DNA from: Bacteroidetes bacterium UBA7662
GTDB lineage: Bacteria; Bacteroidota; Bacteroidia; UBA7662
DNA length: 64,000 nucleotides
NCBI GenBank assembly: GCA_002483345.1
Contig: DLHS01000007.1
Coordinates: forward strand, 124,001 to 188,000
Reading direction: 5' to 3'
Positions 8,772 to 17,345 of the stretch are shown here, in pieces; the first letter of the stretch is position 1; every line of letters begins with the position of its first letter. The notes beneath the pieces were generated by a model. The model did not search any database. It was given only the letters and a program-made list of their open reading frames with translations, and was not told where the DNA came from. A program made the translations under genes and the position numbers.

Positions 8772-9322
8772 TAGTTGGTTCCTCCTATATTTTCAGGTTC
8801 TGCCTCAGAAATTACCTGACGGTAGTAGTTCTGAATTTCTTCCGTCTGTTCCTTATTGAGTTTGTCAAAGGGCTTCCCGAACTTGGCATTAGCCATGGCG
8901 TTCCGCAATTCATTGTAGGCTGCCTTGAGCTCGTTGTGTACCTGTATGTAGGTATTATACGAGGTTCCACGGTCATTTTTCAACGAAATAACGGCTTTCA
9001 TGGGTGTTTCCGCCAAAGTAGGATCACCGGCAGGGTTGTCGATGAATTCTTTGGTTTTACGTTTCAGGTCCTTGATTGAAGTGAGTTCCCCGTCTACCAG
9101 CAACTGATCGTAAGAGTTTACCAGAATTTTGAGAACGTTCCGCTCTTTGAGCTTCAAATCCTCCTGAGGCTGGTTCTCTTCCGGCATAGGGGGCAGCTTA
9201 ATGGCTATCCCTTTATCCGTATCGATGGTTGTGGTAACCAGGAAGAAGATTAAAAGAAGGAAGGCGATGTCGGCCATCGACCCTGCATTGATTTCAGGCG
9301 AAGATCTCGATTTTTTTGGCAT
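8771..9322 (-). CDS. ExbD/TolR-family biopolymer transport protein (first copy)
   Basis: This is an ExbD-type protein of 183 residues with a short basic cytoplasmic N-terminus (MPKKSRSSPEINAGS). Its membrane helix, MADIAFLLLIFFLVTTT, holds the functional Asp18. The periplasmic domain is longer than in the second copy and has a charged C-terminal tail (KPFDKLNKEQTEEIQNYYRQ) that may be helical. It lies 8 nt after the small membrane protein gene and overlaps the next exbD gene. The two ExbD proteins share the membrane motif but little of the periplasmic part, suggesting a heterodimeric or specialised stalk. Confidence 0.88.
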   Translation of the reverse strand: MPKKSRSSPEINAGSMADIAFLLLIFFLVTTTIDTDKGIAIKLPPMPEENQPQEDLKLKERNVLKILVNSYDQLLVDGELTSIKDLKRKTKEFIDNPAGDPTLAETPMKAVISLKNDRGTSYNTYIQVHNELKAAYNELRNAMANAKFGKPFDKLNKEQTEEIQNYYRQVISEAEPENIGGTN

Positions 9323-9330
9323 AGGGCCCC

Positions 9331-9660
9331 TTATTTAAATGCTTTGTAAATTTCACCGGCTATGGCGCTCACAATGGCGGCAGCACCCAGAATGTATGTC
9401 ATCACCAGGGTAGCACCAATTACTTTGGAAACGCCTGATGTGATGCCATATTTTTCATAACTCGGTAAAACTTCACTACTGCTGGCTACATAACTGATGA
9501 GGAATACAACAGCAACGGCACCAATACCCATCAAAGCAGTTTTTGCTTTTTTAGGATTGCCCGCCAGGTTGATGATAGGGAATACGATGGCACCCAATAC
9601 TGCCGCGAAAAGCAGCAGATAGGTGATATAAAACATGATATCGATAGCGAGATCGTTCAT
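9331..9660 (-). CDS. Small three-helix membrane protein of the exb operon
   Basis: This is a 109-residue protein with three predicted membrane segments: about 8-30 (MFYITYLLLFAAVLGAIVFPII), 40-60 (TALMGIGAVAVVFLISYVA) and 84-103 (GATLVMTYILGAAAIVSAIA). It has no signal peptide and no catalytic motif. The gene lies between exbB (9 nt) and the first exbD (8 nt), so it is almost certainly cotranscribed and may be an accessory subunit of the energiser complex. I do not recognise a named family; similar small proteins occupy this slot in other Bacteroidota exb operons. Its function is unknown. Confidence 0.75.
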   Translation of the reverse strand: MNDLAIDIMFYITYLLLFAAVLGAIVFPIINLAGNPKKAKTALMGIGAVAVVFLISYVASSSEVLPSYEKYGITSGVSKVIGATLVMTYILGAAAIVSAIAGEIYKAFK

Positions 9661-9669
9661 AGCAGCCGC

Positions 9670-10479
9670 TTATTTATGTTGGTTTTTCACCAGGATGTCA
9701 ATCAGGGAGATGGAAGCATCTTCCATGCTGTTGATCAGCGAGTCAACTTTAGAAACAAGGTAGTTGTAGAATACCTGGAGAATAACCGCTACGATCAGAC
9801 CGGCAACGGTAGTCAACAGGGCCACTTTAATACCACCTGCCACGAGTGACGGGCTGATATCACCGGCTGCTTCAATCGCATCAAAGGCCTGGATCATACC
9901 TACAACCGTACCCATAAATCCGAGCATCGGGGCAAGGGCGATGAAAAGCGAAATCCAGATCAAACCACGCTCCATCTGTCCCATTTGAACAGAACCATAA
10001 GAAACAATCGATTTTTCTACAATGTCGATACCTTCATGTGAACGGTCGAGACCCTGATAGAAAATGCTGGCTACAGGACCACGGGTGTTGCGACATACTT
10101 CTTTAGCTGCATCTACACCGCCGCTTTTGAGCGCCTCTTCGATTTTAACGAGCAGTTTGTCGGTATTGGTAGAAGCGAGATTCAGGTAGATAACACGCTC
10201 AACCACAATGGCAAGACCAATAATCATACAAAGCAAAACCGGGCTCATCCACATCCAGTCACCTTCGATGAATTTCTGCTTCAACACATAGTGGAAAGAT
10301 TCTTCTTTGGCAGGTGCAGCAGCTTCTTCTTCAGCAGCAGCTTCGCCTTCTGCGGCCGGATCACCAGCCGGAGCTTCTGTGGCAGCAGTATCAGTCTGCG
10401 GCGCGTCTTGTGCGAGGGTAACGGTCGAACTTGCGACGCCGATCAACACGGCCATCAGAACCAGGAACATTTTTTTCAT
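9670..10479 (-). CDS. exbB: MotA/TolQ/ExbB proton channel family protein
   Basis: This is the stator subunit that forms the inner-membrane proton channel around ExbD. A signal-like N-terminus (MKKMFLVLMAVLIGVASSTVTLAQ) is followed by an Ala/Glu-rich, low-complexity linker at about 25-58. Membrane helix 1 follows (WMSPVLLCMIIGLAIVVERVIYL), then a cytoplasmic domain and the MotA/TolQ/ExbB core LIWISLFIALAPMLGFMGTVVGMIQAFDAI and SLVAGGIKVALLTTVAGLIVAVILQVFYNYL. At 269 residues with the extra N-terminal export signal and acidic linker, it is longer than enterobacterial ExbB, as is usual in this phylum. It is the first gene of the exb operon. The ATG is at 10479; its promoter must lie in 10480-10617. 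Confidence 0.9.
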   Translation of the reverse strand: MKKMFLVLMAVLIGVASSTVTLAQDAPQTDTAATEAPAGDPAAEGEAAAEEEAAAPAKEESFHYVLKQKFIEGDWMWMSPVLLCMIIGLAIVVERVIYLNLASTNTDKLLVKIEEALKSGGVDAAKEVCRNTRGPVASIFYQGLDRSHEGIDIVEKSIVSYGSVQMGQMERGLIWISLFIALAPMLGFMGTVVGMIQAFDAIEAAGDISPSLVAGGIKVALLTTVAGLIVAVILQVFYNYLVSKVDSLINSMEDASISLIDILVKNQHK

Positions 10480-10617
10480 AATGGGATTGCTGTTTAAGTT
10501 ATTTGTCTTTTAGTAGTATTTGTTTGTCTTCAATTTCATGCTTTCGGTGTAACGAGCAGACTTTTCTGCTTGACTGTGTACGAACTCAAGCCCATCGCCA
10601 CACCTTATTTTTCACTG

Positions 10618-10704
10618 CGGAGAGAGCGGGATTCGAACCCGCGATACCCTTTCGGATATACACACTTTCCAGGCGTGCTCCTTCAACCACTCGGACACCT
10701 CTCC
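10618..10704 (-). tRNA. tRNA-Ser (anticodon GGA)
   Basis: On the minus strand the sequence folds as a class II tRNA. The acceptor stem is GGAGAGG/TCTCTCC with discriminator G, the D-arm reads TCCGAGTGGTTGAAGGA, and the anticodon loop CTGGAAA gives GGA. A long variable arm follows (TATCCGAAAGGGTA region). The T-arm is GCGGGTTCGAATCCCGC. The 3' CCA is not encoded (GCA follows). It sits between exbB and asparaginase genes, in the same orientation as both. Confidence 0.97.
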
Positions 10705-10765
10705 TCAAGTTCGTAAACGCTGCCAATATACGAAAATTATGCAAGCAGCAAGGGTTACGTTTATT

Positions 10766-11797
10766 TTATGAAACGCTGTTTAGCTCGCCGCAGAGGGGCT
10801 TTTCAAGCAGCTCCGCCAGGGCTTTTCCGCGTTTACCCTGACCTAATAAAAACATGCTTTTTGTAATGCAACATTCAAAGGTCATGTCGTGTCCGCCCAC
10901 TACGCCAATTTGTTTCAACAGGGTACTGGTTTCATACTTGCCCAAATCAACCGAACCACCATGGCATTGTGTGATATCTACCACTACTTTACCTTTTGCA
11001 ATAAAGCCCCGAAGTGCATCTACAAACCACTTTTCAGTGGGCCCGTTACCGGATCCGAAACCCTCCATGACCAGTACTTCCAGCGCATCATCACTCAAAA
11101 CCGCTTCCATGAAGGATGGCCTTAATCCTGGAAACAGTTTCATACTGCCAACCCTGCTGTCGAGGGTAAGCGCTGCTTCAAAGGGTTTCACTGGCAGGGG
11201 AAGGATGTAGTTGTCAAGGTATTTGATGCGAATGCCAGCTTCGGCCAGTAACGGATAATTGGGCGAATGAAAAGCTTCGAATTTCTCTGAATTATATTTA
11301 ATGGCCCGGTTGCCTCTGTATAGATGATAATCGAAATAAATGGCTACTTCCGGCACCCTGGGTTTCCCGTTCAGCGTGGCAGCAGCTATTTCAATACTGG
11401 TAATAAGGTTTTCCTTGGCATCGGTGCGAATGTGGCCGATCGGAAGCTGGGAACCCGTAAGCAATACCGGCTTGGCCAGATTGGTAAGCATAAAACTCAG
11501 GGCACTGGCCGTGTATGCCATGGTATCGGAGCCGTGCAATACGATAAAACCATCGTAAGCATCATAATTTCCGGCGATGATGCCGGCCAGCTCTACCCAA
11601 ATCTCCGGTTGCATATTGCTCGAATCGATGGGATTTGCAAAGGCATGGGCATCCAGCTGATAACCAAAGGAGGCAATCTCCGGTACCTGCTGCAGGATAC
11701 GGTCCAGATCAAATGGCCTCAGTTCTCCGCTGTCACGATCCTGTATCATGCCGATGGTACCACCGGTATAAATGAGCAAAAGGTTTGTTTTACTCAT
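10766..11797 (-). CDS. ansA: Type I (cytoplasmic) L-asparaginase
   Basis: This enzyme hydrolyses L-asparagine to aspartate and ammonia. The first catalytic threonine is in YTGGTIGM at 10-17. The second catalytic motif is VLHGSDTMAYTAS at about 86-98, with Thr and Asp conserved. The C-terminal domain contains VVVDITQCHGGSV and GVVGGHDMTFE. There is no signal peptide, consistent with the cytoplasmic type I form. At 343 residues the length is normal. The start codon overlaps the stop of tatD in an ATGA arrangement, so the deacetylase, tatD and ansA genes form a tight operon. Confidence 0.92.
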   Translation of the reverse strand: MSKTNLLLIYTGGTIGMIQDRDSGELRPFDLDRILQQVPEIASFGYQLDAHAFANPIDSSNMQPEIWVELAGIIAGNYDAYDGFIVLHGSDTMAYTASALSFMLTNLAKPVLLTGSQLPIGHIRTDAKENLITSIEIAAATLNGKPRVPEVAIYFDYHLYRGNRAIKYNSEKFEAFHSPNYPLLAEAGIRIKYLDNYILPLPVKPFEAALTLDSRVGSMKLFPGLRPSFMEAVLSDDALEVLVMEGFGSGNGPTEKWFVDALRGFIAKGKVVVDITQCHGGSVDLGKYETSTLLKQIGVVGGHDMTFECCITKSMFLLGQGKRGKALAELLEKPLCGELNSVS

Positions 11798-12555
11798 ATG
11801 CGAAAAAGTTTTTGGGCATTGGCAGTAGTCAAAGCAGCTATTTCATCGAGACCTTTCCCGAAAAGCGTACAAAGCGTTTCTGCAACAGCTGGCATATAAC
11901 TGCTCTCGTTGCGTTTTCCCCGGTAGGGTACAGGTGCTAAATACGGACTATCGGTTTCGAGTACGATGCGGTCCAAAGGTATGTTTTTCACCACCGATCG
12001 CAAGGCATCATTGGCTTTATAGGTGATTACACCTCCCAGTCCTACATACATGCCACGGTCGACGATACGCATAGTCTCCTCCACACTTCCCGTAAAACAA
12101 TGAAAAACACCCCTCACCGGCAGCGCTTCGAGCATATCCAGTATCAAAGAACAGCTTTCCCTCGAGTGAATGACCACCGGCAAATCCAGCGCAAGTGCCC
12201 AATCCACCTGGGTCATAAAAACTTCCTGCTGCCGCTTCAGATTATCCTGCCGCCAGTATAAATCAAGGCCGATCTCTCCCACGGCATAGAATTTCCGCCG
12301 GTCGAACCAGGCCCTGTGTTCGGCTAATTGTTCCCGAAAATCATCTTCCACCGATCCCGGATGTAAACCCAGCATGGGCAAACAACTCTCGGGATAGGCA
12401 TCGGCTAAGTCCAGCATAGCCTGGATAGTATCTTTATCAATATTCGGCAGGAGCATTTTCCCTACACCCGCTTCCATAGCCCGCTGCACCACCTGGTCAC
12501 GGTCGCTATCGAAACTGGTACTGAAAAGATGGGTGTGGGTATCGATTAAAAACAT
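11794..12555 (-). CDS. tatD: TatD-family metal-dependent hydrolase
   Basis: This is a TIM-barrel Mg-dependent DNase/hydrolase of the amidohydrolase superfamily. Metal-ligand motifs are in order: IDTHTHL at 4-10 (HxH), AVGEIGLD (Glu), PVVIHSRES (His), GVFHCFTGS (His) and LETDSPYLAP (Asp). ATG 12555 is chosen because the protein then begins MFLIDTHTHL, as in the family, and the 50 codons upstream run through the deacetylase gene in another frame. The length is 253 residues. It lies 2 nt after the deacetylase stop and overlaps ansA by 4 nt. Confidence 0.93.
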   Translation of the reverse strand: MFLIDTHTHLFSTSFDSDRDQVVQRAMEAGVGKMLLPNIDKDTIQAMLDLADAYPESCLPMLGLHPGSVEDDFREQLAEHRAWFDRRKFYAVGEIGLDLYWRQDNLKRQQEVFMTQVDWALALDLPVVIHSRESCSLILDMLEALPVRGVFHCFTGSVEETMRIVDRGMYVGLGGVITYKANDALRSVVKNIPLDRIVLETDSPYLAPVPYRGKRNESSYMPAVAETLCTLFGKGLDEIAALTTANAQKLFRI

Positions 12556-12557
12556 GC

Positions 12558-13163
12558 TCAAAGGGCCAGAAAACGGAAGCCGGTTTGTTTGAGGTGGGCA
12601 AGGGTGGCAGGAAGCGCCCCTGAAAGATTCTGCCACGCCTTCAGACTGTCGTGGAAAACAATGATGTCGCCATTCCTGACCCTGGCAGTTACATTGCGCG
12701 TGCATTGCTCCGGCGATTTGTTCTGGTCGTAATCCTGACTGAGTATGCTCCAGAGAATTATCTTATACCTCTTTTTCAGGGCTTTTATCTGCCGGGGCGT
12801 AATTCTGCCATAAGGCGGACGGAATAAATCCGACTTCACCACATCGGAACAGGCGATGACACTTTTGTAATAGGTAAGATTGCCACTTTTCCAGCCATCC
12901 GGATGATCATAGGTGTGGTTGCCAACAGTATGGCCCTCCGCCAAAATACGGGCGTAAACCTCAGGATGTGCCTCTACATGTTTTCCCAGACAGAAAAAAG
13001 TAGCTTTTGCATTGTATTTTTTGAGCTGGTCAAGTACCCAGGGTGTAACCTCTGGTATAGGACCATCATCAAAAGTAAGGTATACCACCCGTTCAGGTTG
13101 GTCGTAGTCGCCCCAGGCAACCGAGGTCGACATACGCCGGATAAAATCAGGGGTGCGAATCAC
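12558..13163 (-). CDS. Polysaccharide deacetylase family protein (NodB homology)
   Basis: This is a carbohydrate esterase family 4 deacetylase, acting on N-acetylated sugars of peptidoglycan or exopolysaccharide. NodB motifs are seen in order: TFDDGP at about 30-35, TVGNHTYDHPDG with the two zinc histidines, LFRPPYGRI, LWSILSQDYD and IIVFHDS. GTG 13163 (VIRTPDFIRRM) is preferred because the sequence further upstream is the dispersed repeat element and shows no homology. ATG 13133 is an alternative. It has 201 residues with no clear signal peptide, which is unusual if the substrate is extracytoplasmic. It is the first gene of the deacetylase-tatD-ansA operon. Confidence 0.87.
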   Translation of the reverse strand: MIRTPDFIRRMSTSVAWGDYDQPERVVYLTFDDGPIPEVTPWVLDQLKKYNAKATFFCLGKHVEAHPEVYARILAEGHTVGNHTYDHPDGWKSGNLTYYKSVIACSDVVKSDLFRPPYGRITPRQIKALKKRYKIILWSILSQDYDQNKSPEQCTRNVTARVRNGDIIVFHDSLKAWQNLSGALPATLAHLKQTGFRFLAL

Positions 13164-13218
13164 AGTAATTTGCTTTAAGGCAAAGGTAGTGTGTTGCAAA
13201 CATTTTGCAGTGGGTGTG

Positions 13219-13386
13219 CAGACATTGAGAGGACGAGAGGTGAGAATCGAGACTTTTTGGCCCCGCAGTTCGGGGCAGCCGATGGTCGATTGACACCCAT
13301 GTCTATCGTCTCTCGACCATGGACAGCACCGCAGGTGCAGCACCAAAAGTCTCGATTCTCGCCTCTCGAAATCTCGCTGTCTGAAA
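13219..13386. repeat. Dispersed inverted-repeat element, copy A
   Basis: About 168 bp lies between the zinc peptidase stop and the deacetylase start. Imperfect terminal inverted repeats (about 13219-13259 and 13341-13386) begin TTTCAGACA...GAGA and are rich in CGAGAGG. Inside are hairpins GCCCCG/CGGGGC (13260-13276), GCACC-GCA-GGTGC (13326-13338) and ATGGTCGA/TCGACCAT (13282-13289 with 13313-13320). It is related to the copies at 20088 and 63914. The element occupies nearly the whole intergenic gap and has no coding capacity of note. Confidence 0.85.
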
Positions 13387-13397
13387 AATGAATGCCT

Positions 13398-14072
13398 TTA
13401 ATCGCGGCGGTTCATGTAAATCATCACATAATAAATCAAAGTTGCCAGCGACGACAAGGCAGCGATGACGTAGGTCATGGCAGCCCATTTCAGGGCATCT
13501 TTAGCCATAGGATGTTGCTGGCTGCTGGTTACATTGCTGGTATTCAACCAGGCCAAAGCCCGGCGACTGGCATCAAATTCAACGGGTAATGTGACAAAAG
13601 TGAAAATGGTGGTGAGGGCAAACATGGCGATACCCAGCAGAAGTAACTGCGGAAACACGTTCAGTGTCAGGATACCACCCAGCAATACCCAGGGCATAAA
13701 ACGGGAAGAGATGCTGAGTGCAGGCACCATGGCTGAACGAAAGTTCAACCAGGCATACGCCCGGGCATGTTGCACAGCGTGACCTACCTCGTGTGAGGCA
13801 ACGGCAGCGGCGGCTACCGACCGGCCATAAAATACATCGTGACTCAGGTTAACAGTCTTTTTCGTTGGGTCATAGTGGTCGGTAAGCTGACCTTCGGTGG
13901 AGATCACTTTCACGTCCTGAATGTCGTGCTCGCGGAGCATCCTTTCGGCTATCTCCTGGCCTGACAGACCGCTCGAGAGCGGGGTAGCCGCATACTTGTT
14001 GAAGCGGTTTTTGAATCGGGCGCCGACAGCCCAGCTGGCTGCCATAATGGCGATCATAAGGATAATATACAT
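13398..14072 (-). CDS. Neutral zinc metallopeptidase, YugP type
   Basis: This is a membrane zinc peptidase of the YugP/Zn_peptidase_2 family, whose physiological substrates are not established. The zinc site HEVGH lies at 94-98 in VASHEVGHAVQHARAYAWL. An N-terminal membrane helix (MYIILMIAIMAASWAVGARF) is followed by two helices after the active site (WVLLGGILTLNVFPQLLLLGIAMFALTTIF) and a C-terminal helix. At 224 residues it is normal for the family. It lies downstream of moxR on the same strand, 50 nt away, and ends just before repeat copy A. Confidence 0.88.
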   Translation of the reverse strand: MYIILMIAIMAASWAVGARFKNRFNKYAATPLSSGLSGQEIAERMLREHDIQDVKVISTEGQLTDHYDPTKKTVNLSHDVFYGRSVAAAAVASHEVGHAVQHARAYAWLNFRSAMVPALSISSRFMPWVLLGGILTLNVFPQLLLLGIAMFALTTIFTFVTLPVEFDASRRALAWLNTSNVTSSQQHPMAKDALKWAAMTYVIAALSSLATLIYYVMIYMNRRD

Positions 14073-14122
14073 CGTCAGATGGTTTTCGTTGCTATTGTCA
14101 ATTCAGATGCCAGCTTTTTGGT

Positions 14123-15091
14123 TCAAAGCAGGCCGCGGATGATGTCGTCGACTTTTACGCCTTCCGCTTCTGCTTTGTAATTAGCCACAACCCGGTGTCT
14201 TAAAATAGGCAGGGCCACTGCTTTCACATCTTCTATGTCGGGAGAATACTTGTTTTGCAGGGCTGCATGGCATTTGGCACCGATGGTTAAATATTGTGAA
14301 GCCCGTGGGCCAGCACCCCAGCTGAGGTACTGGTTGGTTTCTTTAGTGGCAAATTGTCCGCCCGGGCGGGTTTTGTTTGCCAATTTGACAGCATATTCCA
14401 ATACATTGTCTGCTATCGGCATCCTGCGTACCAATTGCTGGAAATAAAGGATTTCCTCGGCGTTAATTTTTTGGGCGACTGTTTTTTTAACGTCTGTAGT
14501 GGTTTGTTTCACCACTTCCAGCTCGTCGGCAAAGGCAGGGTAATCGAGCCATACATTGAACATAAAACGGTCGAGTTGTGCCTCCGGGAGGGGGTAAGTG
14601 CCTTCCTGTTCAATGGGATTCTGGGTAGCGAGCACAAAAAACGGTGCGGGTAGCATATACCGCTGACCCGCCACGGTTACCTGACGCTCCTGCATGGCTT
14701 CCAGCAGCGCTGACTGGGTTTTAGGCGGCGTACGGTTGATTTCGTCTGCCAAAACGATGTTGGCAAACAAAGGGCCTTTGATAAACCGGAAGTTACGCTG
14801 ATCGTCCAGGACTTCTGAACCTGTGATATCACTGGGCATCAGGTCGGGGGTGAACTGTATGCGGCTGAAACTCAGGTCGAGCACCTGGCCGATGGTCTGT
14901 ACCAGTAAGGTTTTAGCCAAACCGGGAACACCTACCAGCAGGCAATGGCCGTTGCTGAAAATGGAGATAAGCACAGACTTTACAACCTCATCCTGTCCGA
15001 TGATAATTTTGCCGATTTCACTTTGTATTTCACGGTAACGCCCGGCAAGTGCGTCGAGGGCAGCGGCATCTGAGCTGAAGTTTGTTGACAT
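14123..15091 (-). CDS. MoxR-type AAA+ ATPase
   Basis: This is a MoxR-family AAA+ ATPase, typically a chaperone that inserts metals or matures von Willebrand-domain proteins. Walker A GVPGLAKT is at 54-61, Walker B IVLADEINR at about 111-119, and sensor/arginine-finger segments FVLATQNPIEQEGTYPLPEAQLDRF follow. The C-terminal lid domain ends VANYKAEAEGVKVDDIIRGLL. At 322 residues it is complete. The DUF58 and VWA partners often found next to moxR are absent here; instead it sits between foldase genes and a zinc peptidase gene. Confidence 0.92.
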   Translation of the reverse strand: MSTNFSSDAAALDALAGRYREIQSEIGKIIIGQDEVVKSVLISIFSNGHCLLVGVPGLAKTLLVQTIGQVLDLSFSRIQFTPDLMPSDITGSEVLDDQRNFRFIKGPLFANIVLADEINRTPPKTQSALLEAMQERQVTVAGQRYMLPAPFFVLATQNPIEQEGTYPLPEAQLDRFMFNVWLDYPAFADELEVVKQTTTDVKKTVAQKINAEEILYFQQLVRRMPIADNVLEYAVKLANKTRPGGQFATKETNQYLSWGAGPRASQYLTIGAKCHAALQNKYSPDIEDVKAVALPILRHRVVANYKAEAEGVKVDDIIRGLL

Positions 15092-15143
15092 AAAGTTTTA
15101 ACGGTTACAGCTAAAGTAGTGTTTTACGGGCAAGCCCGGTGGC

Positions 15144-16499
15144 TTATTTCCAGCGGGCAAGTTCCGGACAGTCCCCGGCTTCGTCCTCTATCTTCACAAA
15201 GGTCTTGCCTTTGGTTTTCATAAACCACTCCTGCAGTTTCTCCATTTTTTTGAGGTTGAGGGCGGCTGTCTGTATTTTATCGTAGTCGGTATCGAGACTT
15301 GCCTTGTGGGGTGTTGTACGTACTTTCAGATAAAAAATACGCCATCCGCGGCTGCCATCAGCAGAGGCATAAACACTGGGTGCCGAGTACTGACCGGGCT
15401 CCATTTTTTCAATCTGAAAGTAGATATCGGGGGTAAGCTGTTCAATGGTATAGCCGTTTCCGCCGGTATTGGGATTCATCAGCATGCCTCCGTTTTGTTT
15501 GCTTTCATCGTCTTGCGAGTATTTGCGGACGCCTTCTATGAAAGTCATTTCACCGGCAGAAAGCTGTTGACGGATGGTGTCCAGGCGTACACGGGCCCTT
15601 TCGAGTTCTGACGAGCTTACCGGAGGTTTGATGAGGATATGACGGCAGTTTACCCGGTCGCCACGGCGCTCTATCAGCTGCATGATGTGGTAGCCGAATT
15701 TGGTCTTGATAACCGGACTCACCTCTCCTGGTTTCAGCTTGAAGGCAATCGCTTCAAATTCGCTTACCATTTCTCCCCGGCCAAAGAAGCCAAGTTCACC
15801 CCCTTGCGGACCTGAGCCCGGATCCTGGCTGTAGAGTACGGCCAGGGTAGAGAACTGTTCACCCTTCAGTACCCTGTCACGGATACTGTTGAGTTTGTCG
15901 ATGGTGAATTCACGGGTGCCTTCGTCTACCTCCGGGTAAAGGATAATCTGCCCTATTTCTACTTCAGCGGGAAAGTAAGGGATGCTGTCGTCAGGGATAC
16001 GTTTGAAATAAGCTTTTACTTCAGAAGGAGAGATGGTGACTTTGGCAGTAATTTCTTCCTGCATTTTTTGCGTCAGCACCTGTTCTTTGATATTGCTTCT
16101 GAATTCATCCTTGATTTCAGGAATTGATTTGCCGTAAAACTCCTCCAGTTTTTCGGCACCACCAATCATCGAAATGAAATAACGTATCCTCCGGTCAAGC
16201 TGCTGATCAATTTCCTCATCACTCACCTCTATAGAGTCAAGCTCAGCCTGACGAAGCATCAGCTTGCCAGTAAGCTGCTGGTCGAGTATGCGGCATTTTA
16301 CCTGCGGATCTGGTTTATTGCCTTCCTGAGACAGGTAATTAGCGTATTCCGCCTCTACTTCCGATTTCAGGATGATTTTATCACCTACTACCGCTACGAT
16401 GCCATCTACCATCTGGCTTTTGGCGGGCTGCGCAAATACGTCGTTACCCCAACACAGTGCCCACACCAACAGGACATAGCGCAACTTCAGCTTACTCAT
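15144..16499 (-). CDS. surA: SurA-type periplasmic peptidyl-prolyl isomerase
   Basis: This is a periplasmic chaperone/PPIase for outer-membrane protein folding. A signal peptide (MSKLKLRYVLLVWALCWGNDVFAQ) is followed by the SurA N-terminal chaperone region starting MVDGIVAVVGDKIILKSEVE. Then come two parvulin domains: the first around YSQDPGSGPQGGELGFFGRGEMVSEFE...GYHIMQLIERRGD, the second around NCRHILIKPPVSSSE...GGMLMN. At 451 residues it matches SurA length. The start overlaps the preceding lipoprotein gene by 4 nt (ATGA), so the three foldase genes are translationally linked. It is the most SurA-like of the three. Confidence 0.9.
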   Translation of the reverse strand: MSKLKLRYVLLVWALCWGNDVFAQPAKSQMVDGIVAVVGDKIILKSEVEAEYANYLSQEGNKPDPQVKCRILDQQLTGKLMLRQAELDSIEVSDEEIDQQLDRRIRYFISMIGGAEKLEEFYGKSIPEIKDEFRSNIKEQVLTQKMQEEITAKVTISPSEVKAYFKRIPDDSIPYFPAEVEIGQIILYPEVDEGTREFTIDKLNSIRDRVLKGEQFSTLAVLYSQDPGSGPQGGELGFFGRGEMVSEFEAIAFKLKPGEVSPVIKTKFGYHIMQLIERRGDRVNCRHILIKPPVSSSELERARVRLDTIRQQLSAGEMTFIEGVRKYSQDDESKQNGGMLMNPNTGGNGYTIEQLTPDIYFQIEKMEPGQYSAPSVYASADGSRGWRIFYLKVRTTPHKASLDTDYDKIQTAALNLKKMEKLQEWFMKTKGKTFVKIEDEAGDCPELARWK

Positions 16500-17344
16500 G
16501 GATAAATTTCAAATTTTTGATCTGTTTCTGCTCGTTTGTAAAGCTCGTCTACATAACGGGCAATAGATTGTTGTCGTCTTTGTAACAGTATCAGGTCCCG
16601 GATATTGTTTCTTTCCAGTGATATAGGCGGTTCGTTGCCTACATCCCTATGTTCGAATACAAATAAAAAGTACTGATACTGATCATCTTCTGTTTCGGTC
16701 AAGGTATTCCTTTGGGAAAAGGAAATATCCTGCATTTTTTCGCGGGGCATGGAGCGCAGCACTTCCTCCACATAAAACCAGACACTGTCGTTGAGGTGGT
16801 AACTGCTGGCATATTGCAGGCAATAATCCACCAGCGATTTTTCATCCCGGCTGCGCTTCGATGTTATCCAACGGCGAAGGTCGTTTGTTTTAGGCGCTCC
16901 CTTTTCAATTTTTACATACCGCGCCTTAAAAATGGGATCACGCAGCTGGAATTGCTCCTTGTTTAACTCAAAATAGGTTTCAATCAGCTGTTCATCCACC
17001 AGGGTATCGATGCCGGTGGCAATCACTTCGTTTTCGAGGGTGTATATGAGAAGAGATCGTTTGTAATCTTCAAGTTTCTCTTCAAAATCTTTGAGCCGCC
17101 CCGAAAGTTTATCATTGGCTTCGGCGAGGAGCAGTTCTTCCCTCACCCAGTTGTCGATGTAGGCTTTTACCAACATCATACTGTCTTCTGTTTCTGTGCC
17201 CTCGCTTACCAGACCGGTGAGCTGTGAGCGGTACAAATAACGGTCGTTTACCCTGGCGATGGCGTTATCGGGCTCACTACCGCCTAACCACTGGCAGGCG
17301 GTGGTGAGAAGTCCGAAACACACAAGGAGGTAAACTTTTTTCAC
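16496..17344 (-). CDS. Lipoprotein related to SurA/PpiD foldases, lacking a clear parvulin domain
   Basis: The protein has 282 residues with a lipoprotein signal (LLTTAC, Cys17). It begins like a SurA N-terminal domain (NAIARVNDRYLYRSQLTGLV), has a helical middle and a region with traces of a rotamase fold (FKARYVKIEKGAPK). The usual GYH and parvulin active-site residues are not seen, so a pure chaperone role is possible. The start codon is GTG (17344). It lies 1 nt after the large foldase stop and overlaps surA by 4 nt. Its partner function in outer-membrane biogenesis is inferred from context. Confidence 0.78.
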   Translation of the reverse strand: MKKVYLLVCFGLLTTACQWLGGSEPDNAIARVNDRYLYRSQLTGLVSEGTETEDSMMLVKAYIDNWVREELLLAEANDKLSGRLKDFEEKLEDYKRSLLIYTLENEVIATGIDTLVDEQLIETYFELNKEQFQLRDPIFKARYVKIEKGAPKTNDLRRWITSKRSRDEKSLVDYCLQYASSYHLNDSVWFYVEEVLRSMPREKMQDISFSQRNTLTETEDDQYQYFLFVFEHRDVGNEPPISLERNNIRDLILLQRRQQSIARYVDELYKRAETDQKFEIYP

Positions 17345-17345
17345 T

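Noticed and set aside
10503..10841. Open frame on the plus strand encoding an AGFEPAIPFRIYTLSRRAPSTTRTPL-like peptide
   Set aside because: It is the antisense reading of tRNA-Ser(GGA), a well-known source of false protein calls.
13164..13346. N-terminal extension of the polysaccharide deacetylase
   Set aside because: The extra residues are read through the dispersed repeat and have no homology-like features; GTG 13163 gives a natural start.
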